64,000 bases of DNA from Microthrixaceae bacterium (GCA_020637215.1 JACJWI010000002.1:372001-436000), one strand, 5' to 3'; counted from the first letter of the stretch, positions 1 to 9,153 are shown. Notes: generated from the sequence alone by a model not told the origin. Program-made: numbers and translations.

Positions 1-483
1 GTCCGAGAAGCTGCGCCCGGTGGCTCCGGGGCCACCGCAGAACAGCGTGTCGCCGGAGAACACGTGCCCACCCGAGACGTCGTGGAAGCTGCAGCAGCCG
101 GGCGAGTGGCCCGGGGTGCTCAGCACCGCGAGTTCGGCGGGCCCAGCCCTCAGCACGTCGCCCGCGGCCAGGTCTCCGTCGGGATCCGCGCCCGGGTGCA
201 CTGCGTCCCACAGCATCCGGTCGGCGGGGTGCAACAGGACCGGAGCGTCGACCAGCTCCCGCAGCGCCACCGCCGCGTTGATGTGGTCGTTGTGACCGTG
301 GGTGAGCGCGATGGCGGTGACCCGCCGCCCGTTCACCGCCTCGGCGATCACGTCGGCGTCGTGGGCGGCGTCGACGATCAGCACCGAGCGGTCGTCGCCG
401 ACGAGCCAGATGTTGTTGGTCACCTCCCACTCGCCGCCGTCGAGGGCGAAGACCCCGTCGGTGCGCACCAGTTCGATCGTCAT
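1..483 (-). CDS. MBL-fold metallo-hydrolase (3' end beyond window)
   Basis: The reading frame is open from an ATG at 483 to the left edge, so only the N-terminal 161 residues are present and no stop is seen. The zinc-binding signature THGHNDH lies at residues 61-67, a third ligand His in TPGHSPG near 126, and the bridging Asp in SGDTLF near 145. This order is typical of glyoxalase II-like metallo-beta-lactamase hydrolases. The family hydrolyses thioesters, lactones or similar substrates; the substrate here cannot be told. The start follows the stop of the lipoprotein hydrolase at 488 by only 4 nt, so the two are probably co-transcribed leftward. Confidence 0.9.
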   Translation of the reverse strand, partial: MTIELVRTDGVFALDGGEWEVTNNIWLVGDDRSVLIVDAAHDADVIAEAVNGRRVTAIALTHGHNDHINAAVALRELVDAPVLLHPADRMLWDAVHPGADPDGDLAAGDVLRAGPAELAVLSTPGHSPGCCSFHDVSGGHVFSGDTLFCGGPGATGRSFSD

Positions 484-487
484 GGGT

Positions 488-2260
488 TCACCCTCCTCCG
501 GACGTGGCGCACCCGAGCGCGGCGGCCTGGGCGAGCTTCGTGATCCCGTCGACGTCGTTGTTGAGCACCATGTCGTCGAACTCGGCTTCGCCGACCTTCT
601 CGATCATCCCGTCGACCATGCAGGTCGCCATCTCCTTCGGGATCCCCGACCCCGTCAGCTGCTCGACCAGCATGTCGCGGGTGCCGCCGAACCCGCCGCC
701 GGTGCTCTGGGCCGGGCACCGGGTGCCGACGGCGGGCAGGGTGAGGTCGACCAGGTAGTCGACCACGGCGTCCTCGATGCAGGGACCGCCCCGGAGGAAC
801 GCGGTGTGGCCGTCGCCCTCGTAGGTCAGCAGCACGCTGCCCGTGAGTGCAGCGGACATCTCCTGGGCCCACTCGTAGGGTGTGGCCGGGTCACCGACGG
901 TGCCGATGACGAGGATGGGCGGTGCGCCGACCGCGGACGGCGCCGGGGTGGGCTCCGCCGGGGCGGGCCAGTCGTTGCAGCCGGTGAGGCCGGCGCCGAG
1001 CAGACCCCCGAAGGTCGGTGCCGCGGCACGGATCTTCTCCTCCTCGACGCGGGCCTGCTCCTCGGTGAGGTGGTCGTTCTGGTCCGCGCAGTTGACCATG
1101 GTCTGCGCGTCGCTCGAGTTGTCGTAGCTGCCGTCGGCCTGTCGCCCGGTCTGGCGGTCCACCAACGCCAGGATCGTCTTCGCACCCCCGGAGCGGATGT
1201 TCTTGATCGCCTTCGCGGTCGGACCCCACGTCGAGGTGTCGTAGAGCGCGGTCGCGAGGCCGTAGTCGAACAGGTCCGACGTCAGCGTGCGGGTGCCCGC
1301 GCCGGTCTTCACCTCGACCGGCTTCTCCTCGAGGGACCGGCGGGTCGACTCGATCGCCGCCGCGGTGTCGGGGGCGAGGGCGCAGGACTTGTCCGCATCG
1401 CAGGTGGTGACGAAGTTCCCGAGCGTGCGCTCGAACCCCGTCGCCTGGACCATGGCCTGGTCGGCCACCGATGCCGACGGGCTGACCGAGCCGTCGAGGA
1501 CCATCGCCCGGATGTTCGCGGGGAACTTCGCCGCATAGGTCGCCCCGATGGCGGTGCCGTACGAGTAGCCGAGGTAGTTGAGCTTCTCGTCGCCGACCGC
1601 GGCGCGGATGCGGTCCATGTCCGCGGCCACGTCAGCGGTGCTCATGTGCGTGACCAGGTCGGGGTTGCGGGTCTCGCACCCCTTCCGCAGCTCGGCCTGC
1701 TGGGCCTCGGAGTGGGCCCGTTCGGCGTCGTCGTCGGGAGACAGGTCACCTTCGAGCTGCTCGTCCTTCTGGTCGTCGTCCAGGCAGCGGACCGGATCGC
1801 TCTCCCCGACGCCGCGCGGGTCGAAGCTGACCAGGTCGAACCGGTCGGTCAGCGACGACGGGAACGCCATCGACGCGTTGGCGAGGAACTCGAGACCCGA
1901 ACCGCCCGGCCCGCCGGGGTTCATCACGAGGGACCCGATCCGCTCGTCGGCGGACCCCGTCGACTTCTTGCGCGCCAACGCCAGGTCGAGGGTCGGGCCG
2001 TCGGGCGTCGAGGGGTCGATCGGGACTGCCAGGGTGGCGCACTGCAGGCCGGCCTGCGACGTCAGCTTGCCCCGGCAGGGGGCCCAGTCCAGCGACGTCG
2101 CCGGGGCGGCGGACCCGCCCGAGGTGGCGGGTCGCGGGTCGGACTCCATGCGGGCATCGTCGGAACGCTGCGTGCATCCGGAGGTGATGAGGGCGACGGC
2201 GGCGAGCAGGCACGCCGCGACCATGCGGGTCGCCGGCGGAGCCGGGAGGGTTCGGGTCAC
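488..2260 (-). CDS. Secreted alpha/beta-hydrolase lipoprotein, tripeptidyl-aminopeptidase-like
   Basis: This 590-residue protein starts with GTG at 2260 and has a lipoprotein signal peptide ending in ITSGC near residue 29. A nucleophile elbow GYSYGT marks an alpha/beta-hydrolase. The oxyanion region MNPGGPGGSG and the C-terminal stretch with GDPATPYEWA and GDGHTAF match secreted actinobacterial tripeptidyl aminopeptidases (hydrolase core plus TAP-like C-terminal domain). It is expected to act outside the membrane on peptides or ester-like substrates; the exact substrate is inferred from family only. It is followed 4 nt downstream by the metallo-hydrolase gene, suggesting an operon. Confidence 0.88.
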   Translation of the reverse strand: MTRTLPAPPATRMVAACLLAAVALITSGCTQRSDDARMESDPRPATSGGSAAPATSLDWAPCRGKLTSQAGLQCATLAVPIDPSTPDGPTLDLALARKKSTGSADERIGSLVMNPGGPGGSGLEFLANASMAFPSSLTDRFDLVSFDPRGVGESDPVRCLDDDQKDEQLEGDLSPDDDAERAHSEAQQAELRKGCETRNPDLVTHMSTADVAADMDRIRAAVGDEKLNYLGYSYGTAIGATYAAKFPANIRAMVLDGSVSPSASVADQAMVQATGFERTLGNFVTTCDADKSCALAPDTAAAIESTRRSLEEKPVEVKTGAGTRTLTSDLFDYGLATALYDTSTWGPTAKAIKNIRSGGAKTILALVDRQTGRQADGSYDNSSDAQTMVNCADQNDHLTEEQARVEEEKIRAAAPTFGGLLGAGLTGCNDWPAPAEPTPAPSAVGAPPILVIGTVGDPATPYEWAQEMSAALTGSVLLTYEGDGHTAFLRGGPCIEDAVVDYLVDLTLPAVGTRCPAQSTGGGFGGTRDMLVEQLTGSGIPKEMATCMVDGMIEKVGEAEFDDMVLNNDVDGITKLAQAAALGCATSGGG

Positions 2261-2386
2261 GCCGGTCGAGGCTACCGAGGTGCCGTCGCGACGCGGTTCA
2301 GGCCGTCGAGTCGCCCGAGCGGCCTCTCAGCGCGTCGGTCGGTCCGTCCCCCGCTGCCGCCCCGCGTGCTCGGGGCTCCGCCGAGG

Positions 2387-3067
2387 TCACGGGACGGGGA
2401 CGGGTGCGTTCGCGGCCGGGTCCTCGGGATCGCCGGGTTCGCGGACGGTGTAGATGAGGGGCCACGTCAGGGCGGTGGTGGCCGCCTTGAGCCCGACGTT
2501 GGTGGCCATGATCTGCACCAGGGCGGCAGTCGGGACGTCGCCGGCGAAGGCGATGATCGCGAACAGGACGGAGTCGGTCGGGATCGACACCGCGTTCGAC
2601 GCCACGACCCGTGCCCACTGGTGGCGGGGCCCGAGCCGTTCCATCACCCGGTGGTACACCTCGGTGTCGATCAGCTCGGCCACGACCTGGGCCACGATCG
2701 AGGCGACGACGATGCGCGCGACGGGGATGAGCAGGTTCCCGAACTCGGTCTGTGGGCCGACCGTCTGGTCCGCGGGCAGGTTCGCGGTGACCCAGAAGGC
2801 GGCGACCATCACCAGGTTGAGCGCCGCTCCGGTCACGATCGTCACCCGCGCCGCGGTCCGCCCACCGGCCTTGTGCACCACGTCGCGCAGGGTGAACGTC
2901 AACGGGTAGGTGAACGTGCCGGCGTCGATCGCCCACGGCCCCAGGAGCACGATGCGCACCGACATGACGTTGGCCATGAGCGACACGCCGATGTAGGCGC
3001 CGACCGCGACCAGCAGCACGTTCTGGCGGTGTCGGGCGTGGCGGTCGGCCAGGTCGAGCACGGGCAC
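2387..3067 (-). CDS. Queuosine precursor transporter (YhhQ/VUT family)
   Basis: A 226-residue polytopic membrane protein with about six hydrophobic helices. Family-like segments include ISVSLMANVMS-type residues in helix 1, TYPLTFTLRDVV, and the helix with AELIDTEVYHRV. The YhhQ family imports the queuosine precursors preQ0/preQ1. I chose the GTG at 3067 because it gives the usual family length; the longer frame upstream runs antisense through the next gene. Its 5' end faces the hotdog gene across 63 bp, so the two share a divergent promoter region. The same window holds a GluQ-RS gene and tRNA-Asp(GUC), both linked to queuosine. Confidence 0.83.
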   Translation of the reverse strand: MPVLDLADRHARHRQNVLLVAVGAYIGVSLMANVMSVRIVLLGPWAIDAGTFTYPLTFTLRDVVHKAGGRTAARVTIVTGAALNLVMVAAFWVTANLPADQTVGPQTEFGNLLIPVARIVVASIVAQVVAELIDTEVYHRVMERLGPRHQWARVVASNAVSIPTDSVLFAIIAFAGDVPTAALVQIMATNVGLKAATTALTWPLIYTVREPGDPEDPAANAPVPVP

Positions 3068-3117
3068 GGGTCCGAACGCTAGAGCCCCGGCACGGACAGG
3101 TCCCGCTAAGAGCGGCC

Positions 3118-3123
3118 TACCAT
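3118..3123 (+). promoter_or_regulatory. Predicted -10 element, leaderless promoter
   Basis: TACCAT lies 7 nt before the GTG at 3131. That spacing places the transcription start at or next to the start codon, as for leaderless actinobacterial mRNAs. Confidence 0.5.
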
Positions 3124-3130
3124 CCGCTCC

Positions 3131-4102
3131 GTGCCGGACGTCGACGATGCCCCGCCGGACCGCGGCACCACCCGGGACCGCCCGGCACCCTCGCCCCCGT
3201 CGGTCTATCCGCCCGATGACCACGTACTGCGCGACCTCCCCTTCGAGATGGAGGAGACCGGTCCCCGCTCGGCGGTGTCCCATCTGAGGCTCACGCCGAA
3301 CCACTGCGACCACGGACGCGTGGACCCGGCCACGCTGCTCGTGCTCACCGACGTGCTGGGCGGATTCCTGGTCGGCCGGGTGATCGCCCCGGACTGGATG
3401 GCGACCGCTCAGCTCGCCCTGCACATGTTCGAACACCCGGGCGTCGGTGAACTGCGGATCGGAGCGACCGTCGTCCGGGCGGGCCGCAGCACGGTCGTCG
3501 TGTCCGCCGACATCGCTGTCGGCCCGGCCCGGCCTGCCGGCCACGGGGTGTCGGGCGCCGGATCGGATGGTCCACGCCGCGTCGGAGCAGCCGAGCTGAC
3601 CTTCGTCCGGCTGCCCCGACGCGACACGACCCTGGACCTGCCGACCGACGGTCCCTCAGCCGGTCGACGCCTGTCACTGGCCGTCCCCGGATCGGGCCTG
3701 ACCGCCCCGCTCCGCCGGTCGATCGGCGTTGACGAGCCGGGGGGCTCCGTCGGTCTGGAGGTGACCCCATACGTCCGCAACAGCTTCGGAGCCGTCAACG
3801 GCGGCGTGGTCGCCGCTCTGGCGGCCGCTGCCGCCGAGGGAGCTGCCGCCGAACGGACCGGGGTCCCGGTCCGGGTCGCGGACGTCGCCGTCACCTACCT
3901 GGCTCAGGCCCGTGTCGGTCCGGTCGAGGCGTCGGCGTCGGTGCTGCGCGTCGACGGCCCGGTCGCCCTGGTCCGCGTCGAGGTCCGTGACCCGGGTCTG
4001 CCCGACGACGACGGCCGACCCCGGGTCGCCGTGACCGCCCACGTCCACTGCGTGACGGACGCGGACGCGGGGTCCGGGAGGGGTTCGCTCAGGGATTCAT
4101 GA
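3131..4102 (+). CDS. Tandem hotdog-fold thioesterase-like protein
   Basis: A 323-residue protein with two hotdog-like halves. The first, around residues 45-165, includes DPATLLVLTDVLGGF. The second, around 200-315, includes NSFGAVNGGVVAALA followed by the beta-strand run DVAVTYLAQARVG. The second half carries the PaaI-like pattern of Asn plus a Gly-Gly turn before the central helix. The family hydrolyses acyl-CoA or related thioesters. The first half lacks a clear catalytic residue and may be structural. The 3' end overlaps the convergent lipoprotein gene by 14 bp. Confidence 0.75.
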   Translation: MPDVDDAPPDRGTTRDRPAPSPPSVYPPDDHVLRDLPFEMEETGPRSAVSHLRLTPNHCDHGRVDPATLLVLTDVLGGFLVGRVIAPDWMATAQLALHMFEHPGVGELRIGATVVRAGRSTVVVSADIAVGPARPAGHGVSGAGSDGPRRVGAAELTFVRLPRRDTTLDLPTDGPSAGRRLSLAVPGSGLTAPLRRSIGVDEPGGSVGLEVTPYVRNSFGAVNGGVVAALAAAAAEGAAAERTGVPVRVADVAVTYLAQARVGPVEASASVLRVDGPVALVRVEVRDPGLPDDDGRPRVAVTAHVHCVTDADAGSGRGSLRDS

Positions 4103-5930
4103 CCCGGGCGGTGCAGCCGGTGCCCAGGGTGCGGTCGAAGGCCCCGGTCATGAACCGCTCCATCGGTGATCCGGTGAATGTGAGATCCGCGGCGGCCTTG
4201 CCGCTGCCGGCCGCCGAGATCTGACCGGGGATCGGAAGGTGACCCGCCGGACTGGCCGAACCGTCCTTGCGGTACAGCGCGAGCTCGAGGTGGCCACGGT
4301 CTCCGGTCGCCGGGCAGTAGCCGTCGTCGGCGGTCCGCAGCGACTCGTACAGGGCGACGCTCATGCAGTCGGCGGCTGCGGGCACGTCCGCGTCCGGCGT
4401 CCCGTCGGCTGGTCGGCAGTGGATGACCTGGTCGTCCATCCCCTGGCCGATGAGCATGGGCACCGGCGCGCCGTCCTGCTCGGGGACCTTCGGGAACGGG
4501 TTGACCCCGTCGGGTCCGGGCAGGTTCCAGCGGATCCAACGGCACCAGTCGCCCAGGCCGCCGCCGTCGCTGCGCTCCGGGTCGCGCGTCGCGCACGCCC
4601 GGTCGACGCCGCCCTTGAAGAACTCGCCCGGGGAGTAGGCGTCGGGCAGGTTCCACAGCTCGGGGACCAGCATCTTGTGACGGGCGGCGTCGCGGTACGG
4701 CGCCGCGATCGACTGGACCTTCCTCGCGTCGGTGACCGTGCACAGTGCGGCCAGCTGCGCGACGGTCTCGGCGCCCTCGGCGGTGGTGACGGCCCGAAGG
4801 TCGAGCACTCCGGCGTCGCGGGGGAACGCCGGAGTGGTCGCGTCATCTGCGGGGGTGCCCCGTCCCGACAGCACCGCCCACGAACCGAAGATGTAGGAGA
4901 ACAGCGGAGGAGCGATCTGCAGCTCGAGGGCGGGGAGGGGCAGGCCCAGCATCTCGATCGTGTGGTGCATCTCCCAGTCGGCCAGGCCGTTGCCCGCCTC
5001 GATGCCCTGACGGTCGGGCTGGACGATGAAGTTGGCGGCCGGCGCCAACGCGGCCACCCCCGCCAGCCGCAGGGTGGCGGCGTCGTGGTTGGGCGCGGCC
5101 TCCTGGTAGGAGTCCATCATCTGGCCGGCCCAGACGGCGGCGTGGCCGCCCTGCGAGTGGCCCCAGGTGATCGTGTCGTAGGCGTCGGGCGCCTCGCCGG
5201 GGTGCTGCTGGTCCATCAGCTGGCTCGTCGCCCGGGCTGCGTCGATGACGTTCGCCGCGGCGATGCGGCCGACCACGTAGGTGTCGTTGGGCTGGTAGTC
5301 CGCAGCCGACACCACCCAACCCCGGTCGAGCGCCGTCTGCAGCGCCCCGTTCGCCGGGTCGCCCTTGCGGGCACCGAACCCGCTGCCCCACGAGATGGCG
5401 TTGATGCCGTCGGACATCTTCCCCCACAGCGACGTGTCGGGAGCGAGCGACGGCAGGCACGCCTGCTGCAGCCCGGAGGTGCCGTGGGCCCACGCCAGCA
5501 TCCGCCCGACCGGACCCGAGTCGACGGTGAAGGTGGACGGGCCCTTCGCCGGCGCGGCCGCCATCCCGCACACGATCTGCAGGTCGTGCTCGTCGAGACC
5601 GGTCGACACGTAGGAGATCCGCCACGCGTGGGCGTCGGTCGGGAAGCCCACCGACGACTTGTACTGGCCGTCGAGCTCGTAGGAGGCGATCAGGTCTCCG
5701 GGGCGTGACCCGGGCGGCGGGTCCTGGCCCACGCCGTTCGGGGTCTGCACGCACGGCGGTGCCGCCACCGGCAGCGGCACCGTCGTCGTGGCCCCGTCGG
5801 CCGGCGGCAGCTCCGACGGGAGTCCTGTGACGTCGGGGTCCCGAGTGCACGCGGCCAGGCCGACGGCCAGCGTGGCGGTCACGAGCAGGGCGGCGACGAC
5901 GCGTACGTGGTGGCGCATGGGGCTCATCAT
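4089..5930 (-). CDS. Secreted alpha/beta-hydrolase lipoprotein, secretory-lipase-like
   Basis: About 613 residues. The signal peptide begins MRHHVRVV and ends at a lipobox LAAC, so the mature protein is lipid-anchored outside the membrane. The nucleophile elbow is GHSQGGHA, and downstream MLIGQGMDDQVIHC and GDRGHLE supply the Asp and His expected for the triad. The arrangement resembles fungal or actinobacterial secretory lipases and esterases. A longer frame reaches 5966 but would run into the hairpin at 5943-5992, so I place the start at the ATG pair 5930/5927, or at 5918, directly before the signal peptide. The substrate is unknown. Confidence 0.83.
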   Translation of the reverse strand: MMSPMRHHVRVVAALLVTATLAVGLAACTRDPDVTGLPSELPPADGATTTVPLPVAAPPCVQTPNGVGQDPPPGSRPGDLIASYELDGQYKSSVGFPTDAHAWRISYVSTGLDEHDLQIVCGMAAAPAKGPSTFTVDSGPVGRMLAWAHGTSGLQQACLPSLAPDTSLWGKMSDGINAISWGSGFGARKGDPANGALQTALDRGWVVSAADYQPNDTYVVGRIAAANVIDAARATSQLMDQQHPGEAPDAYDTITWGHSQGGHAAVWAGQMMDSYQEAAPNHDAATLRLAGVAALAPAANFIVQPDRQGIEAGNGLADWEMHHTIEMLGLPLPALELQIAPPLFSYIFGSWAVLSGRGTPADDATTPAFPRDAGVLDLRAVTTAEGAETVAQLAALCTVTDARKVQSIAAPYRDAARHKMLVPELWNLPDAYSPGEFFKGGVDRACATRDPERSDGGGLGDWCRWIRWNLPGPDGVNPFPKVPEQDGAPVPMLIGQGMDDQVIHCRPADGTPDADVPAAADCMSVALYESLRTADDGYCPATGDRGHLELALYRKDGSASPAGHLPIPGQISAAGSGKAAADLTFTGSPMERFMTGAFDRTLGTGCTARVMNP

Positions 5931-5942
5931 GCCGTGCCGTGC

Positions 5943-5992
5943 GATTTCCATGACTCTCCGCGCCACCAGTGGAGCGGAGAGTCATGGAAATC
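5943..5992. terminator. 19-bp perfect inverted repeat, probable terminator
   Basis: Arms 5943-5961 and 5974-5992 are exact reverse complements around a 12-nt loop. It lies just past the stop of the oxidoreductase gene (6005) and before the start of the lipoprotein hydrolase. There is no U-tract, as is usual for actinobacterial hairpin terminators. Confidence 0.7.
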
Positions 5993-6004
5993 ACGGGTTG
6001 GGCG

Positions 6005-6949
6005 TCAGTTGCCCGCGACCAGGACGATCTTGCCGAACTTCCCGCCGGAGCGGAACCGCTCGTAGGCCTCCGCCGCGGCCGACATCGGGAAGGTCGCCGC
6101 GACCGGGACGTGTATCCGACCCCGGGTGACCAGGGGAAGCACGTGGCGCCGGACGGCGTCGGCCGCCGCGGCCTTCTGCTCGAGCGGACGTGCCCGCAGC
6201 GTCGAGCCGTGGATGCGGCCCCGGACCGCCATCAGGTCGAGCAGGCTGATCTCCGCCTTGGGTCCGGCGCCGACGCCGATCACCGTGATGCGCCCGCCGA
6301 TCGACAGGGCCCGGACGTCGTCGCGCAGGTTGGGTCCACCGATCAGCTCGAGCACCACGTCGAACGGTCCGTGGGCGGCGAAGCGCTCGGGTGCGACCAC
6401 GGTCGCCCCGAGCTCGGCGACGCGGTCGCGCAGGTCGGGGTTCCGCACCGTCGCCACCACGTGGGCGCCGGTGGCGACTCCCAGCTGCACGGCGGCGACC
6501 CCGACGCCCCCGGCCGCGCCGTGCACGCACAGCGTCTCGCCGACGGCGAGTCCGGCCTGGGTGAACACGGCGTCGTGCGCGGTGGTGAACGCCTCGGGGA
6601 ATCCTCCGGCCCCGGCCCAGTCGAGGGTGTCGGGCACGGGGAGCGCGCAGCTCTCGTGCACCACCGCCCTCTCGGCCTGGGCGCCGCCGCCGACCACGGC
6701 CATCACCCGGTCGCCGACGGCGTAGCGCTGGACGCCGGTTCCGACCGCGAGCACCTCGCCGGCGAGCTCGAGGCCGGGGATGTCGGCCGGTGACCCGGCC
6801 GGGGCGGGGTAGTGGCCTGCGAGCTGCAACAGGTCACCCGCGTTCAGCCCCGCCGCTCGGACGGCGACCAGCAGCTCTCCGGCCTCCGGCTCGGGGTCGG
6901 GGTGCTCGGTCCACTGCAGGTTCCCGTCGGTGATCGTCACGGCGCGCAT
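6005..6949 (-). CDS. NADPH:quinone oxidoreductase-like MDR protein
   Basis: A 314-residue zinc-independent medium-chain dehydrogenase/reductase. The N-terminal catalytic domain contains AAGLNAGDLLQLAGHYP and PGLELAGEV. The Rossmann domain has the dinucleotide motif HGAAGGVGVAA near residue 145, followed by ELGATVV. No structural-zinc cysteine cluster is present, which separates it from alcohol dehydrogenases. The family reduces quinones or enones with NADPH in the cytoplasm. I start at the ATG at 6949 (MRAVTI), which matches family N-termini; the frame extends upstream without family sequence. Confidence 0.87.
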   Translation of the reverse strand: MRAVTITDGNLQWTEHPDPEPEAGELLVAVRAAGLNAGDLLQLAGHYPAPAGSPADIPGLELAGEVLAVGTGVQRYAVGDRVMAVVGGGAQAERAVVHESCALPVPDTLDWAGAGGFPEAFTTAHDAVFTQAGLAVGETLCVHGAAGGVGVAAVQLGVATGAHVVATVRNPDLRDRVAELGATVVAPERFAAHGPFDVVLELIGGPNLRDDVRALSIGGRITVIGVGAGPKAEISLLDLMAVRGRIHGSTLRARPLEQKAAAADAVRRHVLPLVTRGRIHVPVAATFPMSAAAEAYERFRSGGKFGKIVLVAGN

Positions 6950-7037
6950 CGTCCGATCGTCGCGCACGGGACGTCGCCCGGGGTCCGGAACGGAGATCTG
7001 GCCGGACTGCACGGTCCGAGCCGGTCGACCCCGTGCG

Positions 7038-7628
7038 TCAGCTGCCGGAGATGGTGCAGCCGTCGCCGCGGTAGGTGCTGCTCATCCGAGGGAAGACAGC
7101 GCGGAGGTACCACTGCGCGCGGCGCTCGGACCGGGGACGGGACGCTCCCAGCGCCTCGGCGACCCGGGCGGAGTTCTGCACGGCCCAGCACTCGGTGGCG
7201 GCCTCGTTCGCCTCACCGCGGACGTGGCCGGCCTCGTGGGTCAGCACGTGAACGGCCGTGTAGGCGTCGTCGGTGTCGTCCTCGGGCCACGACGCGGCCG
7301 CGGTGCAGATCTTGCGGTCGAGGTGGGCGACGTCGTCCATGCTGCCGTCGTCGCGGGCATCGACCCGCCCGGCGCCGCGGGTCGGCATCCACTCGCCGAA
7401 GAACAGCTCCTGACAGTCGACGTGGACCTGCACACCGGCGACAGCGCTGGCCGCCTGGGAGAGCCGCGCCTCCATGCGGGCGTCGCTCCACCAGACCCAG
7501 CCGCACGCCAGCGCGATCAGTCCGGCGAGCGACCCGACGAACTTGGTCGAACGGCCACGCGCGGCGGCGACCATCGCCGCGACGAACGCGGCGGCGAACC
7601 CCAGGGCCAGCACCGCCCACACCGTCAT
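7038..7628 (-). CDS. Small membrane-anchored protein with an HExxH zinc motif
   Basis: A 196-residue protein starting at ATG 7628. Two N-terminal hydrophobic helices (about residues 3-22 and 30-46) precede a soluble domain. Near residue 135 the sequence VLTHEAGHVRGE contains HEAGH, the zincin metalloprotease motif, and a Glu follows nine residues later. Several cysteines (HVDCQEL, KICTAA, ECWAV, DGCTIS) suggest disulfides outside the membrane. I do not recognise the family. The motif supports a putative zinc peptidase but catalysis is inference. It is divergent from the LEH/SnoaL-type gene at 7770. Confidence 0.7.
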   Translation of the reverse strand: MTVWAVLALGFAAAFVAAMVAAARGRSTKFVGSLAGLIALACGWVWWSDARMEARLSQAASAVAGVQVHVDCQELFFGEWMPTRGAGRVDARDDGSMDDVAHLDRKICTAAASWPEDDTDDAYTAVHVLTHEAGHVRGEANEAATECWAVQNSARVAEALGASRPRSERRAQWYLRAVFPRMSSTYRGDGCTISGS

Positions 7629-7769
7629 GGCCCGATGGTGCCACGCTCCGGTGACCGCAGAGCCCATCGCGTCGATCCGCCGCGATGTCCTGAGTTGCTC
7701 GGCCATGATGTCGGCGGACGAACACCACTGGAGACGAACGACGGTGAACCCGATCGAGGAGGACGACCG

Positions 7770-8153
7770 ATGACACCCCAGGAGGTCGTGGCGGGCTTCA
7801 TCGCCGCCATCGAGTCCCGTGACGTCGACGCTGCCCTGGCGCTCCTCGCCGAGGACGTGTCCTACGAGAACATGCCGATGGACCCCATCGTCGGCCGGGA
7901 GATGACGGGGGTGGTGCTGCACTCCTACCTGGATCTCTCCACCGAGGTCGAGTGGCGGATCGTGCGCGAGGTCCTCGACGGCGACGTCGTCATCAACGAG
8001 AGGGTCGACCGGTTCCACATCGGCGACGGCTGGTTGGAGCTCCCGGTGGCCGGGTTCTGGGAGGTCCGCGACGGGCTGATCACGCTGTGGCGCGACTACT
8101 TCGACATGTCCGCCTACACCTCGCAGCTCGACGCGCTCGTCGGCGACGGCTGA
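7770..8153 (+). CDS. Limonene-epoxide-hydrolase/SnoaL-like protein
   Basis: A 127-residue NTF2-fold protein. The start is set by ATG 7770, preceded by the strong ribosome site GAGGAGG. The sequence pattern VVAGFIAAIESRDVD, then EDVSYENMPMDP, then RDGLITLWRDYFD matches the limonene-1,2-epoxide hydrolase branch. The Asp-Arg-Asp catalytic set of that enzyme plausibly corresponds to residues in the NERVDRF, WEVRDG and WRDYFD segments. Substrate is unknown; SnoaL-like proteins include both enzymes and non-enzymatic members. Its stop directly abuts the start of the next gene. Confidence 0.8.
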   Translation: MTPQEVVAGFIAAIESRDVDAALALLAEDVSYENMPMDPIVGREMTGVVLHSYLDLSTEVEWRIVREVLDGDVVINERVDRFHIGDGWLELPVAGFWEVRDGLITLWRDYFDMSAYTSQLDALVGDG

Positions 8154-9083
8154 ATGCGGTCGTCGCTGCGACACCCTCGACGTCCATCCGGCGTCGTATC
8201 GCCGGGGCGCAGGTTCCGCCGCGGAGCGGTTGCTGCGGCGGTCGGGATCCTCGCCATCGTCGCTGCCGTCGCCGCGTGTGGCGGGGGCGACGACGTCGCC
8301 GAGCGGCGGGCGTCGTCCGCGCCGTCCTCGACCAGTCCGTCCTCGACCACCGCGGAGGTGCCGATGGATCCCCGGTCCCAGCTCACGGCCCGATTGTCGA
8401 CCGAGCTCGACGACCCCGACGGCGCCCGTAGCGTCGTCGCCGCGATGGACGATGCAGCGGTGGCGGCTGCAGAGGCGCTCGCCGACGGCGACATCGCCGG
8501 GAGTCCGTGGCTGTCGTACCGGCCCTCGACGGTGCCGGTCGACGAGATCGACTCGCTGTGGGTCTTCTCCTACGGCTTCCGCTTCGCCGATCCCGCCGCC
8601 GACCCCGTCGGGTTGGGCGCTCGCGTTCCCGGCCCCGACGAGTTGGTACCCGGACCGACCAACGAGGCGCTGGCAAGGGCTGCGGCGGACGTCGTGGTCG
8701 ATCACCCGGTGCCCGTCGTCGCCCAGTGGGAGGTGGCCCGGGAGCTGCAGAAGCTGGGCGTCGCCGACGTCATCTCGGTCGAGCCCGACACGGCTCCGGA
8801 CGGTTCGGTCGTCTACCTCAGCACCGCCGGCGTCGCCGACAAGGGCCTCCGCCAGCTCACCGCCGCGGGCACGGAGCCGGGTCAGGCCGGCGTCCTGTGC
8901 TTCCGTTACCACGCCGAACGATGCGTGCTCACCGCCCGCGCCGCCGGGTTGACCGCGGACGTCCCCGAGGGGGCGGACCTGCCGTCGAAGTTCGACCCGA
9001 AGTCGGGTCAGGACTGGACGCGGTCCCTCGAGACGTGGATCCCCGTCGACCTGGCCGGCCGAACCGTCCTCAAGGCGGGCTGA
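8154..9083 (+). CDS. Lipoprotein of unknown function
   Basis: A 309-residue protein whose ATG immediately follows the TGA of the upstream gene. A basic N-terminus with RRFRR leads into a hydrophobic stretch and a lipobox VAAC near residue 41. A Ser/Thr/Pro-rich linker follows. The mature domain is acidic, with one cysteine pair (GVLCFRYHAERC) that may form a disulfide. I recognise no family. The position right after the NTF2-fold enzyme suggests a bicistronic unit. A long hairpin at 9099-9147 ends the unit. Confidence 0.75.
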   Translation: MRSSLRHPRRPSGVVSPGRRFRRGAVAAAVGILAIVAAVAACGGGDDVAERRASSAPSSTSPSSTTAEVPMDPRSQLTARLSTELDDPDGARSVVAAMDDAAVAAAEALADGDIAGSPWLSYRPSTVPVDEIDSLWVFSYGFRFADPAADPVGLGARVPGPDELVPGPTNEALARAAADVVVDHPVPVVAQWEVARELQKLGVADVISVEPDTAPDGSVVYLSTAGVADKGLRQLTAAGTEPGQAGVLCFRYHAERCVLTARAAGLTADVPEGADLPSKFDPKSGQDWTRSLETWIPVDLAGRTVLKAG

Positions 9084-9098
9084 CCCTGCCGTCCGACC

Positions 9099-9147
9099 AG
9101 AACTGGGGTCGGAATCGACAGGTGGCGTCGATTCCAACCCCGGTTCT
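9099..9147. terminator. 21-bp near-perfect inverted repeat, probable bidirectional terminator
   Basis: Arms 9099-9119 and 9127-9147 pair at 19 of 21 positions around a 7-nt loop; one of the two mismatches becomes a G-U pair in either transcript. It lies between the lipoprotein gene and the displaced tRNA-Gly 3' fragment. It may therefore have been the original terminator of that tRNA gene. Confidence 0.65.
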
Positions 9148-9153
9148 CATGGC

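Noticed and set aside
302..3082. Long plus-strand open frame of 926 codons
   Set aside because: It is antisense to the hydrolase and transporter genes, has Arg/Gly/Val-rich composition and no family features. Such shadows are normal at this GC content.
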